DNA of 64,000 nt from Cauispirillum nitrogeniifigens. GTDB lineage: Bacteria > Pseudomonadota > Alphaproteobacteria > Rhodospirillales > Rhodospirillaceae. Below, in pieces: positions 42,925 through 51,718 of this stretch; position 1 is the stretch's first letter; every line of letters starts with the position of its first letter. Under the pieces are notes generated by a model. The model had not been told where the DNA came from. It was given only the letters and a program-made list of their open reading frames with translations, and did no database searches. The translations under genes were made by a program, and so were the position numbers. The stretch covers positions 62,001 to 126,000 of the forward strand of contig NZ_JBLOOT010000002.1 in the NCBI RefSeq assembly GCF_049800675.1. Direction: 5' to 3'.

Positions 42925-43943
42925 CCCTGCTGACGCGCCGGTCCTTCCTCGGCCTTGCCGCCGCCGCCGCCGGCTGCGCCCTCACGGCACAGTGGGGGTC
43001 GCCGGCCGCGCGGGCCGCCAAGCCCTATCGCATCGCCATGGTGCAGTGGCGCGGCGACACCGACGTCGACCGCGGCATGCGCGACTACCTGGCCCGCGCC
43101 GGCCTGCCGGTGGAGTACAGCGTGTACAACGCCGCCCAGGACCGCGACGCCCTGGCCACCATCGTCCAGCAGGTCAAGGCCGCCCGCCCGGACCTGATCT
43201 ATGCCTTCTCCACCGAGGGCGCCCTGGGCGTTGCCGGAGCCATCGGCGCCGACCCGGCGGCGCATGTCACCGACATCCCGGTGGTCTTCGCCGCCGTTGG
43301 CGACCCGCTGTCGGCCAACCTCGTCCACGGCATGCCGCTGTCGGGGCGCAACGTCACCGGCGTCATCCACCTGGCCCCGGTCAAGGTGCAGTTCGAGACG
43401 CTGGCGAGCCTGTTCGCCCCGAAGCGCCTGGCGGTGCTCTACAACGCCGCCGAGACCTACGGCCGGGGCGCGGTGGCCGAACTGCGCGCCGTGGCCGAAG
43501 CCGCCGGCGTCGAGCTGGTGGTGGAAAGCCCCACCGACGCCGACGGCAAGCCGCACAAGGAGCTGATCGCCCCGGCCCTGGACCGTCTGGCCGCCAGCCA
43601 GCCCGATGCCTTGTACCTGCCGTCGACGTCGTTCTTCATTCCGCTGGCGGAAATGCTGACCGAGGCCGCCGTGGCCCGTGGCCTGCCGACCTTCAGCGCC
43701 AACGAGCCGATGATCCGGCGCGGCAAGGCCATGGCCGGGCTGGTGTCGTCCTTCTACGAGGTCGGCCAGTTCGCCGGCCACAAGGTCGAGCGCATCCTGG
43801 CCGGCGGCCAGTCCCCGGCCGAGGTGCCGGTGGAGGCGCTGTCGCGCTTCTCGCTGCTGATCAACATGGCGGCGGCGCGTGAGTTGCAGGTCTATCCGCC
43901 CATCACCATGCTGCGCTACGCGGAGGTCATCCATGGCGTCTGA
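42921..43943 (+). CDS. TrpX/ABC_sub_bind-type periplasmic binding protein (TAT signal)
   Basis: A 340-residue binding protein with a twin-arginine signal (TRRSFLGLAAAAAGCAL). The mature part has the fold of the DUF534/ABC_sub_bind family: KPYRIAMVQWRGDTDVDRGM, PDLIYAFSTEGALG, IPVVFAAVGDPLSANLV, NVTGVIH, PKRLAVLYNAAETYG, and PTFSANEPMIRRG. No ABC permease or ATPase is encoded next to it; it is embedded between the sensor-MFS fusion and a membrane sensor. It may present ligand to one of the membrane sensors. Its start overlaps the MFS stop as ATGA. Confidence 0.8.
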   Translation: MTLLTRRSFLGLAAAAAGCALTAQWGSPAARAAKPYRIAMVQWRGDTDVDRGMRDYLARAGLPVEYSVYNAAQDRDALATIVQQVKAARPDLIYAFSTEGALGVAGAIGADPAAHVTDIPVVFAAVGDPLSANLVHGMPLSGRNVTGVIHLAPVKVQFETLASLFAPKRLAVLYNAAETYGRGAVAELRAVAEAAGVELVVESPTDADGKPHKELIAPALDRLAASQPDALYLPSTSFFIPLAEMLTEAAVARGLPTFSANEPMIRRGKAMAGLVSSFYEVGQFAGHKVERILAGGQSPAEVPVEALSRFSLLINMAAARELQVYPPITMLRYAEVIHGV

Positions 43944-44730
43944 TGCCGCTGCGGGCCGGGCTGCCGCCCCGCCCTTCGGGCTGGTCCTGCGGCTGTGGCT
44001 GGTGGTGATGGCGGCCTGCGCCGCCGCCGCCGCCGTGGTCGCCACCCAGGCCGCCGACCATCTGCGCGACCGCCAGGCGGCCTTGCGCACCGACCGCGTG
44101 CTGCACGTCGCCCACGATCTGCGCATCCCGCTGGAGGGCGCCGTCGCCCTGGGCCTGCCGCTGGAGCAGGCGCCGCGCGTGCAGGACATGCTGGAGCGCG
44201 AGCAGGCCGGTGCCGGGGCACTGTCCATCGAGGTCTTCGACCCCCAGGGCCGTATCCTGTTCGGCACCGACCGCAGCTTCCTCGGCGATCTGGTGGCCGA
44301 GCGCTGGCTGGCCGCCGCCCGCGCCGCCGGACCCCGGCCGTGGACGGCCGAGGACCCCGACGCCCTGGTGGTCGGCGTGCCGGTGTCCAACAGCTTCGGC
44401 GCCGTCGTCGGCACGGTGGCGGTGCGCCACGCCCCGGTGGCCCGCGTCACGGCGCTGGACCTGCTGGCGCCGACGCCCGAGGCGCGGTGGCTGGCCGGTG
44501 GCGGAGCACTCATCTTCGCCGGCGCCGCCTTCCTGCTGCTCAGCCGCCTGCTGGCCGGGCTGGGGGGCGATCTGGCGGCGGCGCGGCGGGCGCTGACGCG
44601 GCCCGGCGATGCGCCCGCCGGCCCGGTGTCCGCCGCCGCCGAGGGTGCCGCCCTGGCCGCCCGCGCGGCCGGGGAGCGGATGGACCACGCCCTGGCCGAA
44701 GCCCGGAGGATCGACGCCGATGCCGCTTAA
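43933..44730 (+). CDS. Membrane sensor, periplasmic domain with GLPL motif (paralogue 2)
   Basis: A 265-residue protein with membrane helix about 17-37, periplasmic domain about 40-185 and a second helix about 190-212, then a short cytoplasmic alanine-rich tail. The periplasmic domain carries LEGAVALGLPLEQAP, SIEVFDPQGRILFGTD and VVGVPVSNSFGAVVGTVAV, clearly like the 40160 protein. No catalytic output domain. It starts 11 nt inside the end of the binding-protein gene; the next sensor gene starts 11 nt before its stop. Confidence 0.72.
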   Translation: MASDAAAGRAAAPPFGLVLRLWLVVMAACAAAAAVVATQAADHLRDRQAALRTDRVLHVAHDLRIPLEGAVALGLPLEQAPRVQDMLEREQAGAGALSIEVFDPQGRILFGTDRSFLGDLVAERWLAAARAAGPRPWTAEDPDALVVGVPVSNSFGAVVGTVAVRHAPVARVTALDLLAPTPEARWLAGGGALIFAGAAFLLLSRLLAGLGGDLAAARRALTRPGDAPAGPVSAAAEGAALAARAAGERMDHALAEARRIDADAA

Positions 44731-45454
44731 GCGCCTGATCATCGCCGCCGCCCTGCTGGTGGCCCTGGCCGCCGGGCTGGTGGCGGCGCTGGCCCTGGGC
44801 CGGGTGGAGGAGGCCGTGCGCCCCGACGTCTCGGCCAAGCTCGAAGGGGTCGGCCGCACCATCGCCGGGCAGATCGGCCTGGCCCTGGACTACGGCATTC
44901 CGTTTTCCGCCATCCCGCGCATGGAGGAGTTCCTGGCCGCCATGACCCGCGAGGTGCCCGAGATCGCCCGCGTCCGCGTCACCGATGCCGGCGGGGCGAC
45001 GCTCTACGCCCTTGGCCCGCAGACCGACGGCCCGGCCGTCACCCTGCCCGTGTCGCACAAGGGCGCACCGGCCGGCGCCGTGATCCTGGGCATCGCGCCG
45101 GGCGACGATGCCGCCGGAACGGGCGCCCTGTTCGGCCGCCTGGGCGCCCTGGTCGCCGCCGGGGCGGTGGCCGGGGGGGCGCTGCTGGCCGCCGCCGGCT
45201 GGTGGTGGGGGGCACGGCCGCTGGGCCGCCTGCGCGGCGGCCTCGACAGGCTGGCCGGCGGCACCGTGGACATCGAATTCCCCGAAAACGCGCCGGCCGA
45301 GATCGGCGCCCTGGCCCGCGCCGCCGAGCGGCTGCGGGCCGCCGTGGAGCGCCGCCACGACGACTTCGCCGTGGAGATGGAGGAAATCGCCCTGGCCCAA
45401 CCCGACGCCGGACGCCGTCAGGCGGTCGAGGCCCTGGTGGCGGAGGCCCGCTGA
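44720..45454 (+). CDS. Membrane sensor with HAMP, periplasmic domain with GIPF motif (paralogue 3)
   Basis: A 244-residue protein with helix about 4-25, periplasmic domain about 28-135 (IGLALDYGIPFSAIP, VRVTDAGGATLYALG, LPVSHKGAPAGAVILGI), helix about 140-165 and a HAMP-like segment (RPLGRLRGGLDRLAGGTVDIEF) followed by a short helix. The GIPF motif and the layout of the periplasmic domain match the three other sensors in the operon. No kinase domain. The SpoIIE phosphatase gene begins immediately after its stop codon, so the two are probably partners. Confidence 0.72.
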   Translation: MPLKRLIIAAALLVALAAGLVAALALGRVEEAVRPDVSAKLEGVGRTIAGQIGLALDYGIPFSAIPRMEEFLAAMTREVPEIARVRVTDAGGATLYALGPQTDGPAVTLPVSHKGAPAGAVILGIAPGDDAAGTGALFGRLGALVAAGAVAGGALLAAAGWWWGARPLGRLRGGLDRLAGGTVDIEFPENAPAEIGALARAAERLRAAVERRHDDFAVEMEEIALAQPDAGRRQAVEALVAEAR

Positions 45455-47548
45455 ATGCCGCAGAAGCGCTTCACCTTTTCGCTGCTGGCCCGCATCGTCT
45501 TCATCGTGCTGATGGGCCAGATCGCCCTGATCGCCCTGGGCGGCTGGGCGCTGTCCCTGCGCGACGGCGCCGCCGCCCGCGCCCAGGACGCCGCCATCCT
45601 GCGCGACATGGGCATGGCGTGGCGGGCCACCGCCGCCACCGCCGCCGCCGACCTCGCCCGGCTGGCCGACGATCCGGCCCTGGCCGCCGCCGCCGACGCC
45701 GAGGACCCGCGCGCCCTGGCCGCCGTGCTGGCGCCCCTGGAGGATCGTTTCGGTGGCGCAAGGATAGAGATCCTGGAGGCTGGCGGCCGCCTGCTGCTGA
45801 ATTCCGGCGGCGAGTTCTCGTGGCGGCCGACGCTCGGTGCCGAGCAGGCCGCCGCCGTGCTGGCCGGCCGGCCGGTGGCGGGGCTGCACCTGGACTGGGC
45901 GCGCACGGTGGTGGCGGCGCACGGCCGCCCGCTGGGCGGCGACCGCGTGCTGGTGCTGAGCGTCCCAGCCGACCGCCTGCTGGCCGACTTCGCCCGCCTG
46001 ATGGGCGGCGAGGTGCTGGTGGTCAACCGCCGGGGCCGCCCGCTGGCCGGCACCGACGACGCCCTGGCCCAGGCCCTGCCGCTGGATCACGGGCCGCTCG
46101 ACCGCCAGGACGTGCAGGTGGACGGCCGCACCCTGTCGCTGGCCAGCCTGGCGCTGGACGATGCCGGCGGGCTGGCGGCACGGCTGGTGCTGGTGCGCGA
46201 CGTCTCGGCCCTGGCCGGGGAGATGCGGGCCATCCAGGCGTGGGCCATCGGCGGGGCCGGCGGCGCGCTGGTGCTGCTGGTCGGCGGCGTCGCCCTGTAC
46301 CTGCGCCGGGCGTTCGCGCCGCTGAAAGAGGCGGTGGCGGTGATCGACGCCCTGGCGGCGGGGGATACCTCGGTGGCGCTGAAGAGTGTCGGCAAGGCCG
46401 CCGGGCGCGACGACGAGATCGGCCGCATGGCCCAGGCCATCGACCGCTTCCGCACCCAGCGCGTCACCCTGGGCCGCCTGCAACGGGCCCAGGAACGCCA
46501 GCGCCGCCGCCAGGAGACGTTCATCCACCGCGAGATGACAGACCTGGCCGGCACCCTGGCCCCGCTCGCCCGCGAGGAGGTGCTGCGCGACCTGCGCGAG
46601 GTGGAGGCGTCGGAACAGGGGGGTGCCGGCCTGGGCGTGATGGGCGCGGCGTTCCGCAAGATGTCGGTGCGCGTGCGCCAGCAGCAGCAGCACCTGGAGG
46701 AGCTGATCGCCGAACTGCGCGAAGCCCTGAAGATGAAGACGGCCTTCGTGCAGCTTCAGCAGGAGCTGGACATCGCCCGCCAGATCCAGAAGTCCATGCT
46801 GCCCCTGACCTTTCCCGCCGACCGCCCGGAGATCGCCCTGCACGCCCGCATGGAGCCGGCCAAGGAGGTCGGCGGCGACTTCTACGACTTCTTCTTCATC
46901 GACACCCACCGCCTGGGCGTGGTCATCGCCGACGTGTCGGGAAAGGGCGTGCCGGCGGCGCTGTTCATGGCCATCTCGCGCACCCTGCTGCGGGCCACCG
47001 CCCTGTTCGGCAGCCCGCCGGGGCCGTGCCTGGAAAACCTCAACAACATGCTGGCCGAGAACAACGAGAAGAACCTGTTCGTCACCGTGTTCTACGGCAT
47101 CCTCGACATGCGCGACGGCACCTTCACCTACGCCAATGCCGGGCACAATCCGCCGCTGTGGCTGCGCGCCGACGGCTCGGTGGAGGTCCTGCCGCGCACC
47201 GGCGGGGCGGCCCTGGCGATCATGGAGGACCTGCCGCAGACCGACCGCGCCATCACCCTGGCGCCGGGCGAGCAGCTGTTCCTGTTCACCGACGGCATCA
47301 ACGAGGCCCAGAACGCCGCCGAGGAACTGTTCGGCGACGCCCGCCTGGTCGCCGGCCTGGGCAGCCTGACCGGCAAGGCCCCGGCGGAGGTCATCGACGG
47401 CGTGCTGGCCGCCGTCCAGGACTTCGTGGCCGAGGCGCCGCAGTTCGACGACATCACCTGCCTGGCCGTGCGCTGGAACCAGCCGCAAGAGCAAACGCCC
47501 GGCCAGGGCGGCCGGGCGGTGCGCAGTGACGGAGCGGCGGTGGGATAA
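45455..47548 (+). CDS. HAMP-SpoIIE (PP2C) membrane serine phosphatase
   Basis: A 697-residue membrane-bound phosphatase. Helix about 10-33, periplasmic domain 34-260, helix about 264-284, HAMP about 285-340, a long coiled coil (340-445), then the RsbU/SpoIIE PP2C domain with LDIARQIQKSMLP, EVGGDFYDF (D475, D478), VIADVSGKGVPAALFM (D493), YANAGHNPP, FTDGINEAQN (D613) and QFDDITCLAVRW (D665, D666), all metal ligands intact. Such enzymes dephosphorylate STAS-type anti-anti-sigma proteins. It is the last gene of the operon headed by the NCS2-HATPase fusion; no STAS gene is in the window. The first periplasmic domain differs from the GLPL type. Confidence 0.88.
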   Translation: MPQKRFTFSLLARIVFIVLMGQIALIALGGWALSLRDGAAARAQDAAILRDMGMAWRATAATAAADLARLADDPALAAAADAEDPRALAAVLAPLEDRFGGARIEILEAGGRLLLNSGGEFSWRPTLGAEQAAAVLAGRPVAGLHLDWARTVVAAHGRPLGGDRVLVLSVPADRLLADFARLMGGEVLVVNRRGRPLAGTDDALAQALPLDHGPLDRQDVQVDGRTLSLASLALDDAGGLAARLVLVRDVSALAGEMRAIQAWAIGGAGGALVLLVGGVALYLRRAFAPLKEAVAVIDALAAGDTSVALKSVGKAAGRDDEIGRMAQAIDRFRTQRVTLGRLQRAQERQRRRQETFIHREMTDLAGTLAPLAREEVLRDLREVEASEQGGAGLGVMGAAFRKMSVRVRQQQQHLEELIAELREALKMKTAFVQLQQELDIARQIQKSMLPLTFPADRPEIALHARMEPAKEVGGDFYDFFFIDTHRLGVVIADVSGKGVPAALFMAISRTLLRATALFGSPPGPCLENLNNMLAENNEKNLFVTVFYGILDMRDGTFTYANAGHNPPLWLRADGSVEVLPRTGGAALAIMEDLPQTDRAITLAPGEQLFLFTDGINEAQNAAEELFGDARLVAGLGSLTGKAPAEVIDGVLAAVQDFVAEAPQFDDITCLAVRWNQPQEQTPGQGGRAVRSDGAAVG

Positions 47549-47559
47549 GAGGGGCGCCG

Positions 47560-47943
47560 TCAGCGGCAGTCAGTGAGCGGGCCGGGGGCATAGACTTCGC
47601 GCCGCAGAGAGTGATCCTCGGCATAGATCTGGGCACGGATGCCGGCCTGGCACGACCCGGTGACGGTCACATAGCCGTGATCCCGCACGCTGCCCTCCAG
47701 GTAGAAACTGTCGTTCTTGCCGACCGCGTCAATCCAGAACGGCCCGCCCTTGCCGCCCCGGCAGTTGTGGTCGCCCTTGGGAATGGACCACTTGTTGGAG
47801 CAGAACCAGCCGCAGTCCAGTTTCACGCCGATGTTGGCGACTTCGGACTGGTTGTAGAAACACGACGCCTGCGCGGGTGCGACGGCGGCGATGGTGGCGG
47901 CGGCGGCGATCAGGCCGGCGGTCAGGATGCTGGGAAGGCGCAT
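47560..47943 (-). CDS. Secreted six-cysteine protein, tandem paralogue A
   Basis: A 127-residue exported protein: signal peptide to about residue 26 (APAQAS), then a roughly 100-residue domain with six cysteines (C28, C44, C48, C61, C98, C126). Shared features with the three neighbours are SCFYN near the mature N-terminus, WSIPKGDHNCRGGKGG in the middle and RDHGYVTVTGSC toward the end. The pattern suggests three disulfides. Not recognised as a known family. It is the last of four genes in a row on the minus strand and is convergent with the SpoIIE gene. Confidence 0.85.
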   Translation of the reverse strand: MRLPSILTAGLIAAAATIAAVAPAQASCFYNQSEVANIGVKLDCGWFCSNKWSIPKGDHNCRGGKGGPFWIDAVGKNDSFYLEGSVRDHGYVTVTGSCQAGIRAQIYAEDHSLRREVYAPGPLTDCR

Positions 47944-48016
47944 GGCGAGGCTCCGTTGAGGCGTCGATACCCTTCTGTCACCGCCGCCCGGCGGAAGTTC
48001 CCGGCAAAAAGCACGA

Positions 48017-48042
48017 ACCGCCCGGCCGGAGGCGCGGGCGGT
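48017..48042 (-). terminator. Possible terminator after secreted paralogue B
   Basis: ACCGCCCG (48017-48024) and CGGGCGGT (48035-48042) form an 8-bp stem in the 129-nt gap between secreted paralogues B and A. On the minus strand it is followed after six bases by five U residues. It could end or attenuate the transcript of paralogues B-D before A. Confidence 0.45.
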
Positions 48043-48072
48043 GCGGACCGGCGGACGGGCCCCGAGGGTCGC

Positions 48073-48459
48073 CTACTTGCAGAGGATCGAGATGTTGACG
48101 GAGCGATCCTGCTGGAGCTGGTGGTTGGCGCTCCAGGTTTGCATGCGGATGCCGGACCCGCAGTTGCCGGTCACGGTGACGTAGCCGTGGTCGTCGACCG
48201 CCCCGACGAGGTTGAAGGAATCGCGCGCCTTGGGATTGGTGCCGGTGCCGTTCAGCCAGTACTCACCGCCTTCGCCGCCCCGGCAGGCATGGTCGCCGGG
48301 CTTGATGGACCAGTCGTTGCGGCAGAACCAGCCGCAGTCCATGGACACGCCGAGGTTCGGCACCTCGGACTTGTTGTAGAAGCACGACGCCTGGGCGGGC
48401 GCGATGGCGGCGAACGCGGCGGCGGCAGCGATCAGGCCGGCGGTGAGGACCGTGCGCAT
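48073..48459 (-). CDS. Secreted six-cysteine protein, tandem paralogue B
   Basis: A 128-residue secreted protein with the same signal peptide style (AGLIAAAAAFAAIAPAQAS) and the six cysteines in register with paralogue A. Conserved blocks SCFYNKSEVPNLGVSMDCGWFC, WSIKPGDHACRGGEGG and VDDHGYVTVTGNCGSG. It carries a short insertion (GTNPKA) in the variable loop between the middle and terminal blocks. Function unknown. Paralogue C lies 50 nt upstream. Confidence 0.85.
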   Translation of the reverse strand: MRTVLTAGLIAAAAAFAAIAPAQASCFYNKSEVPNLGVSMDCGWFCRNDWSIKPGDHACRGGEGGEYWLNGTGTNPKARDSFNLVGAVDDHGYVTVTGNCGSGIRMQTWSANHQLQQDRSVNISILCK

Positions 48460-48509
48460 GATGGAAACTCCGGCAGATGTGCGGGGTAGAGCGGGCGTGG
48501 TAGCGGGGG

Positions 48510-48893
48510 CTACTCGCAGCCGATCAGGCCCAGGGCGAAGGTGGCCTCTTGCAGCAGTTTGTGGTCGGCTTCCCAGACCTTCACGGTCATGCCGGTCCGG
48601 CAGCTTCCGTGGATGGTCACGTAGCCGTGGTCCCGGACCCAGCCGTTGAGGAAGTAGATGTCGCTGCCCTTGAGGGCCCCCACCTGGAACTCGCCCCCCT
48701 TGCCGGCATGGCAGTTGTAGTCCCCCTTGGGGATTTCCCACTTCTTGTCGATGCAGAACAGGGTGCTGCACTTCAGCACCACCGGCGTCACCTTGATGTC
48801 GGACTTGTTGTAGAAGCACGACGACTGGGCGGGAGCGGCAGCGGCGAACGTGGTGGCGGCGGCGATCAGGCCGGCGGTCAGGATGCGGCGCAT
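48510..48893 (-). CDS. Secreted six-cysteine protein, tandem paralogue C
   Basis: A 127-residue secreted protein, the most diverged of the four in its N-terminal half (SCFYNKSDIKVTPVVLKC then FCIDKKW) but with all six cysteines and the blocks WEIPKGDYNCHAGKGG and RDHGYVTIHGSCRTG. The signal peptide ends APAQSS. Function unknown. It is between paralogues B and D on the minus strand. Confidence 0.85.
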   Translation of the reverse strand: MRRILTAGLIAAATTFAAAAPAQSSCFYNKSDIKVTPVVLKCSTLFCIDKKWEIPKGDYNCHAGKGGEFQVGALKGSDIYFLNGWVRDHGYVTIHGSCRTGMTVKVWEADHKLLQEATFALGLIGCE

Positions 48894-48919
48894 GGAACTG
48901 TCCTCCTGGAAAGCGGCCG

Positions 48920-49294
48920 TCAACGGCAGCCGGGGACGACGTTGTGGAACGACGCCTCGCTGTAGAGCTGGTGCTTTTCGGTCCAGCTCTGGCCCGTGAA
49001 TCCCGTCTCGCACGACCCCGCGATGGTGACGTAGCCGTGGTCGTGGACCGGCAGGGTCAGGACGACGCCCGAACCGTCGGGGGTCAGCATCTTGACCGTG
49101 CCGCCCTTGCCGCCCCGGCAGTTGTAGTCGCCTTTGGGGATGTTCCACTCGTTGGAGCAGAAGATTCCGCAGTTGAGGGTGACACGAATGCGCGACGCCT
49201 CGGACTTGTTGTAGAAGCACGCCGCCTCGGCGGGCGCGGTGGCGGAAACGGCGGCGGCGGCGGCGATCAGGCCGGCGGCGAGGATGGTGCGCAT
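48920..49294 (-). CDS. Secreted six-cysteine protein, tandem paralogue D
   Basis: A 124-residue secreted protein and the first of the tandem set in transcription order. Signal peptide ends TAPAEAA; mature part has ACFYNKSEASRIRVTLNCGIFC, WNIPKGDYNCRGGKGG and VHDHGYVTIAGSCETG, with six cysteines as in its neighbours. The ATG at 49294 was chosen because the family signal peptide starts there; the frame extends 12 codons upstream. The 66-nt gap to the MacB-like permease stop is the only upstream space, so a promoter must lie inside it or within that gene. Confidence 0.85.
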   Translation of the reverse strand: MRTILAAGLIAAAAAVSATAPAEAACFYNKSEASRIRVTLNCGIFCSNEWNIPKGDYNCRGGKGGTVKMLTPDGSGVVLTLPVHDHGYVTIAGSCETGFTGQSWTEKHQLYSEASFHNVVPGCR

Positions 49295-49360
49295 GGCGAT
49301 GTGCCCTCTGGCGAAGTTGTCTGTCGCCATGTCTGTAACTGCACCGTGAAAGAAGTTCCC

Positions 49361-50607
49361 CTATTCCGAGCGCAGAGCCTCGATGGGGTCGAGGCGGGCG
49401 GCGCGGCGGGCCGGGTAGTAGCCGAAGAACACGCCCACCGATCCCGACACCACCACGCCCACCAGGGCCGCCAGTTCCGAGGGGAAGAACGGCGTGCTGG
49501 TGGTCATGCCGAAGACGTAGGACGCCCCCAGGCCGAGGACGAGGCCCAGCCCGCCGCCGACCGCCGACAGCAGGACGCTTTCGACCAGGAACAGCCAGGT
49601 GATCTCGCGCGGGCGGGCGCCGATGGCCAGGCGCAGGCCGATCTCGCGGCGGCGCTCCATGACCGACACCAGCATGATGTTCATCACCCCGACGCCGCCG
49701 ACCACCAGCGAGATCGAGCCGATGGCCCCCAGCAGCAGGGTGAACAGCCGCATCTGCTGGGCCATGGCCTGGGTCAGTTCCTCGGCCGAGCGGACGGTGG
49801 CGCGCTCCTGCCGGCCCATGATCTGCAAGCGGGCGGAGAACTGGCGCTGCACCTCCGCCGGGGTGACGCCCGGCGCCATGCGGCCGATGATCTGGCTGAC
49901 CTGCGGATCGTCGCTGACCCGGCGGGCCGCGCGCAGCGGAATGAACAGCACCCGCGACGGCTGGAACCCCAGCAGCGGGTTGAAGCCGCCGGCGTCGAAG
50001 GTGCCGACGACGGTGAACAGGCTGCCGCCGACGCGCAGGGCCTCGCCGACCTTCAGGGGGTTCTTGGGGGCGCCGGCCATTTCGCCGAAGCCCATCTCGA
50101 AGGCGCCGCGCGCCCCGGCAATGAACGGCTCGCTGGCGTCAACGTCGGAGATGAACCGCCCCTCGGCCAGGGTCACGCCGGTCAGGCCGAGGATCTGCGA
50201 GGTGGTCGCCAGCATCTGGGCGTGCGCCGGCCGACCGTCGCGCACCAGCGAGGCGCTGGCCTGGACGATGGGCGCCGCCGTGGTCAGCGACGGCACGCTG
50301 GCGATGAGATCAAGCGCCAGATCCGGCGGCAGCCCGGCGCGGCCCGCCCGGCCGCCGCCGCCCATGGCCCCTCCCATGCCACCGGCACCCCCGCCGGGAC
50401 CGGCGGGCGGCCCCTCGATGACGATGTTCACCAGATCGGGGCCGAGGGCCTGAAACTGCATCAGCGCCTGGTGCTGCACCATCTGGCCGACGTTGATCAT
50501 GGCGATGACCGAGCCGGCGCCGATGACGATGCCGATCAGCGCCAGGATGGTGCGCTGCTTGGCGGCCAGCAGGTTGCCGGCGGCTTCGCGGAGAATCTGG
50601 CCGAACA

Positions 50608-50608
<1 letters not shown>
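49361..50608 (-). CDS. MacB/LolC-like ABC transporter permease
   Basis: A 415-residue permease of the MacB/FtsX superfamily with the usual four-helix layout: helix near 20-42, a large periplasmic domain (about 45-285, with a glycine-rich loop GGGAGGMGGAMGGGG near residue 75), then three helices (about 290-410). Conserved GGVGVMNIMLVSVMERRREIGLRLAIGARPREI and a terminal YPARRAARLDPIEALRSE are typical. It forms a type VII ABC transporter with the ATPase encoded upstream (TGATG overlap). With the divergent tolC and HlyD-like genes it makes a complete tripartite efflux pump. Confidence 0.92.
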
Positions 50609-51321
<713 letters not shown>

Positions 51322-51394
51322 CACTGCCGGGGGGCGAGAGGGTTCAAGAGGGCCAGGAACTATTGCTTCCGTACAGCCACAAAAAACGCGGCGT

Positions 51395-51422
51395 TCGACA
51401 GTACTAATCCTTGTGTTATAAC
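51395..51422 (+). promoter_or_regulatory. Sigma-70-type promoter of the lipoprotein-tolC-adaptor operon
   Basis: TCGACA at 51395-51400 (5 of 6 matches to TTGACA) and TATAAC at 51417-51422 (5 of 6 to TATAAT) are separated by 16 nt, in an AT-rich patch that stands out in the 148-nt gap between the divergent pump operons. Transcription would start near 51429, about 40 nt before the chosen lipoprotein start. Confidence 0.65.
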
Positions 51423-51469
51423 CTCACGCGAATGATTGCGACAGCATGATTTGGGGCGGGATGCAGGTC

Positions 51470-51718
51470 ATGAAGGCGATGGTGGCGGTGGTCCTGGCGG
51501 CCGGCCTGACGGCGGCCTGCACGGCGGAGGATCCGCTCGCGCGGCCGCTGCCGCAGCCGACCATGCCGCCGCCGCAAAGCCCACTGATGCCGCTGCCGTC
51601 CTATGTGCAGCGGCTGGACAAGGACCCCATCACCGTCAAGGTCGATCCGTCGGGCCAGGTCGAGATGGACTGTGCCGGGGACGGCGCGGCCAACGGTAGC
51701 GGGGAGGCCTGCCGGTGA
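51470..51718 (+). CDS. Small lipoprotein of the efflux locus
   Basis: An 82-residue lipoprotein: MKAMVAVVLAAGLTAAC, with the lipobox LTAAC at residues 13-17, then a proline-rich stretch and a VKVDPSGQVEMDCAGDG tail. In-frame ATGs at 51446 and 51461 are possible; 51470 gives a normal signal peptide. Its stop overlaps the GTG of the tolC-like gene (GTGA). It may assist the outer-membrane channel; no known family was recognised. Confidence 0.72.
   Translation: MKAMVAVVLAAGLTAACTAEDPLARPLPQPTMPPPQSPLMPLPSYVQRLDKDPITVKVDPSGQVEMDCAGDGAANGSGEACR

Noticed and set aside
44540..47494. 984-codon minus-strand open frame opposite the SpoIIE and sensor genes
   Set aside because: Low-complexity shadow. 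The plus-strand genes have continuous domains and coupled starts and stops.
34864..49294. Genomic island or prophage boundary around the unusual genes
   Set aside because: No integrase, tRNA end, direct repeats or change in base composition was seen at either side; the GC content and codon use look like the rest of the window.
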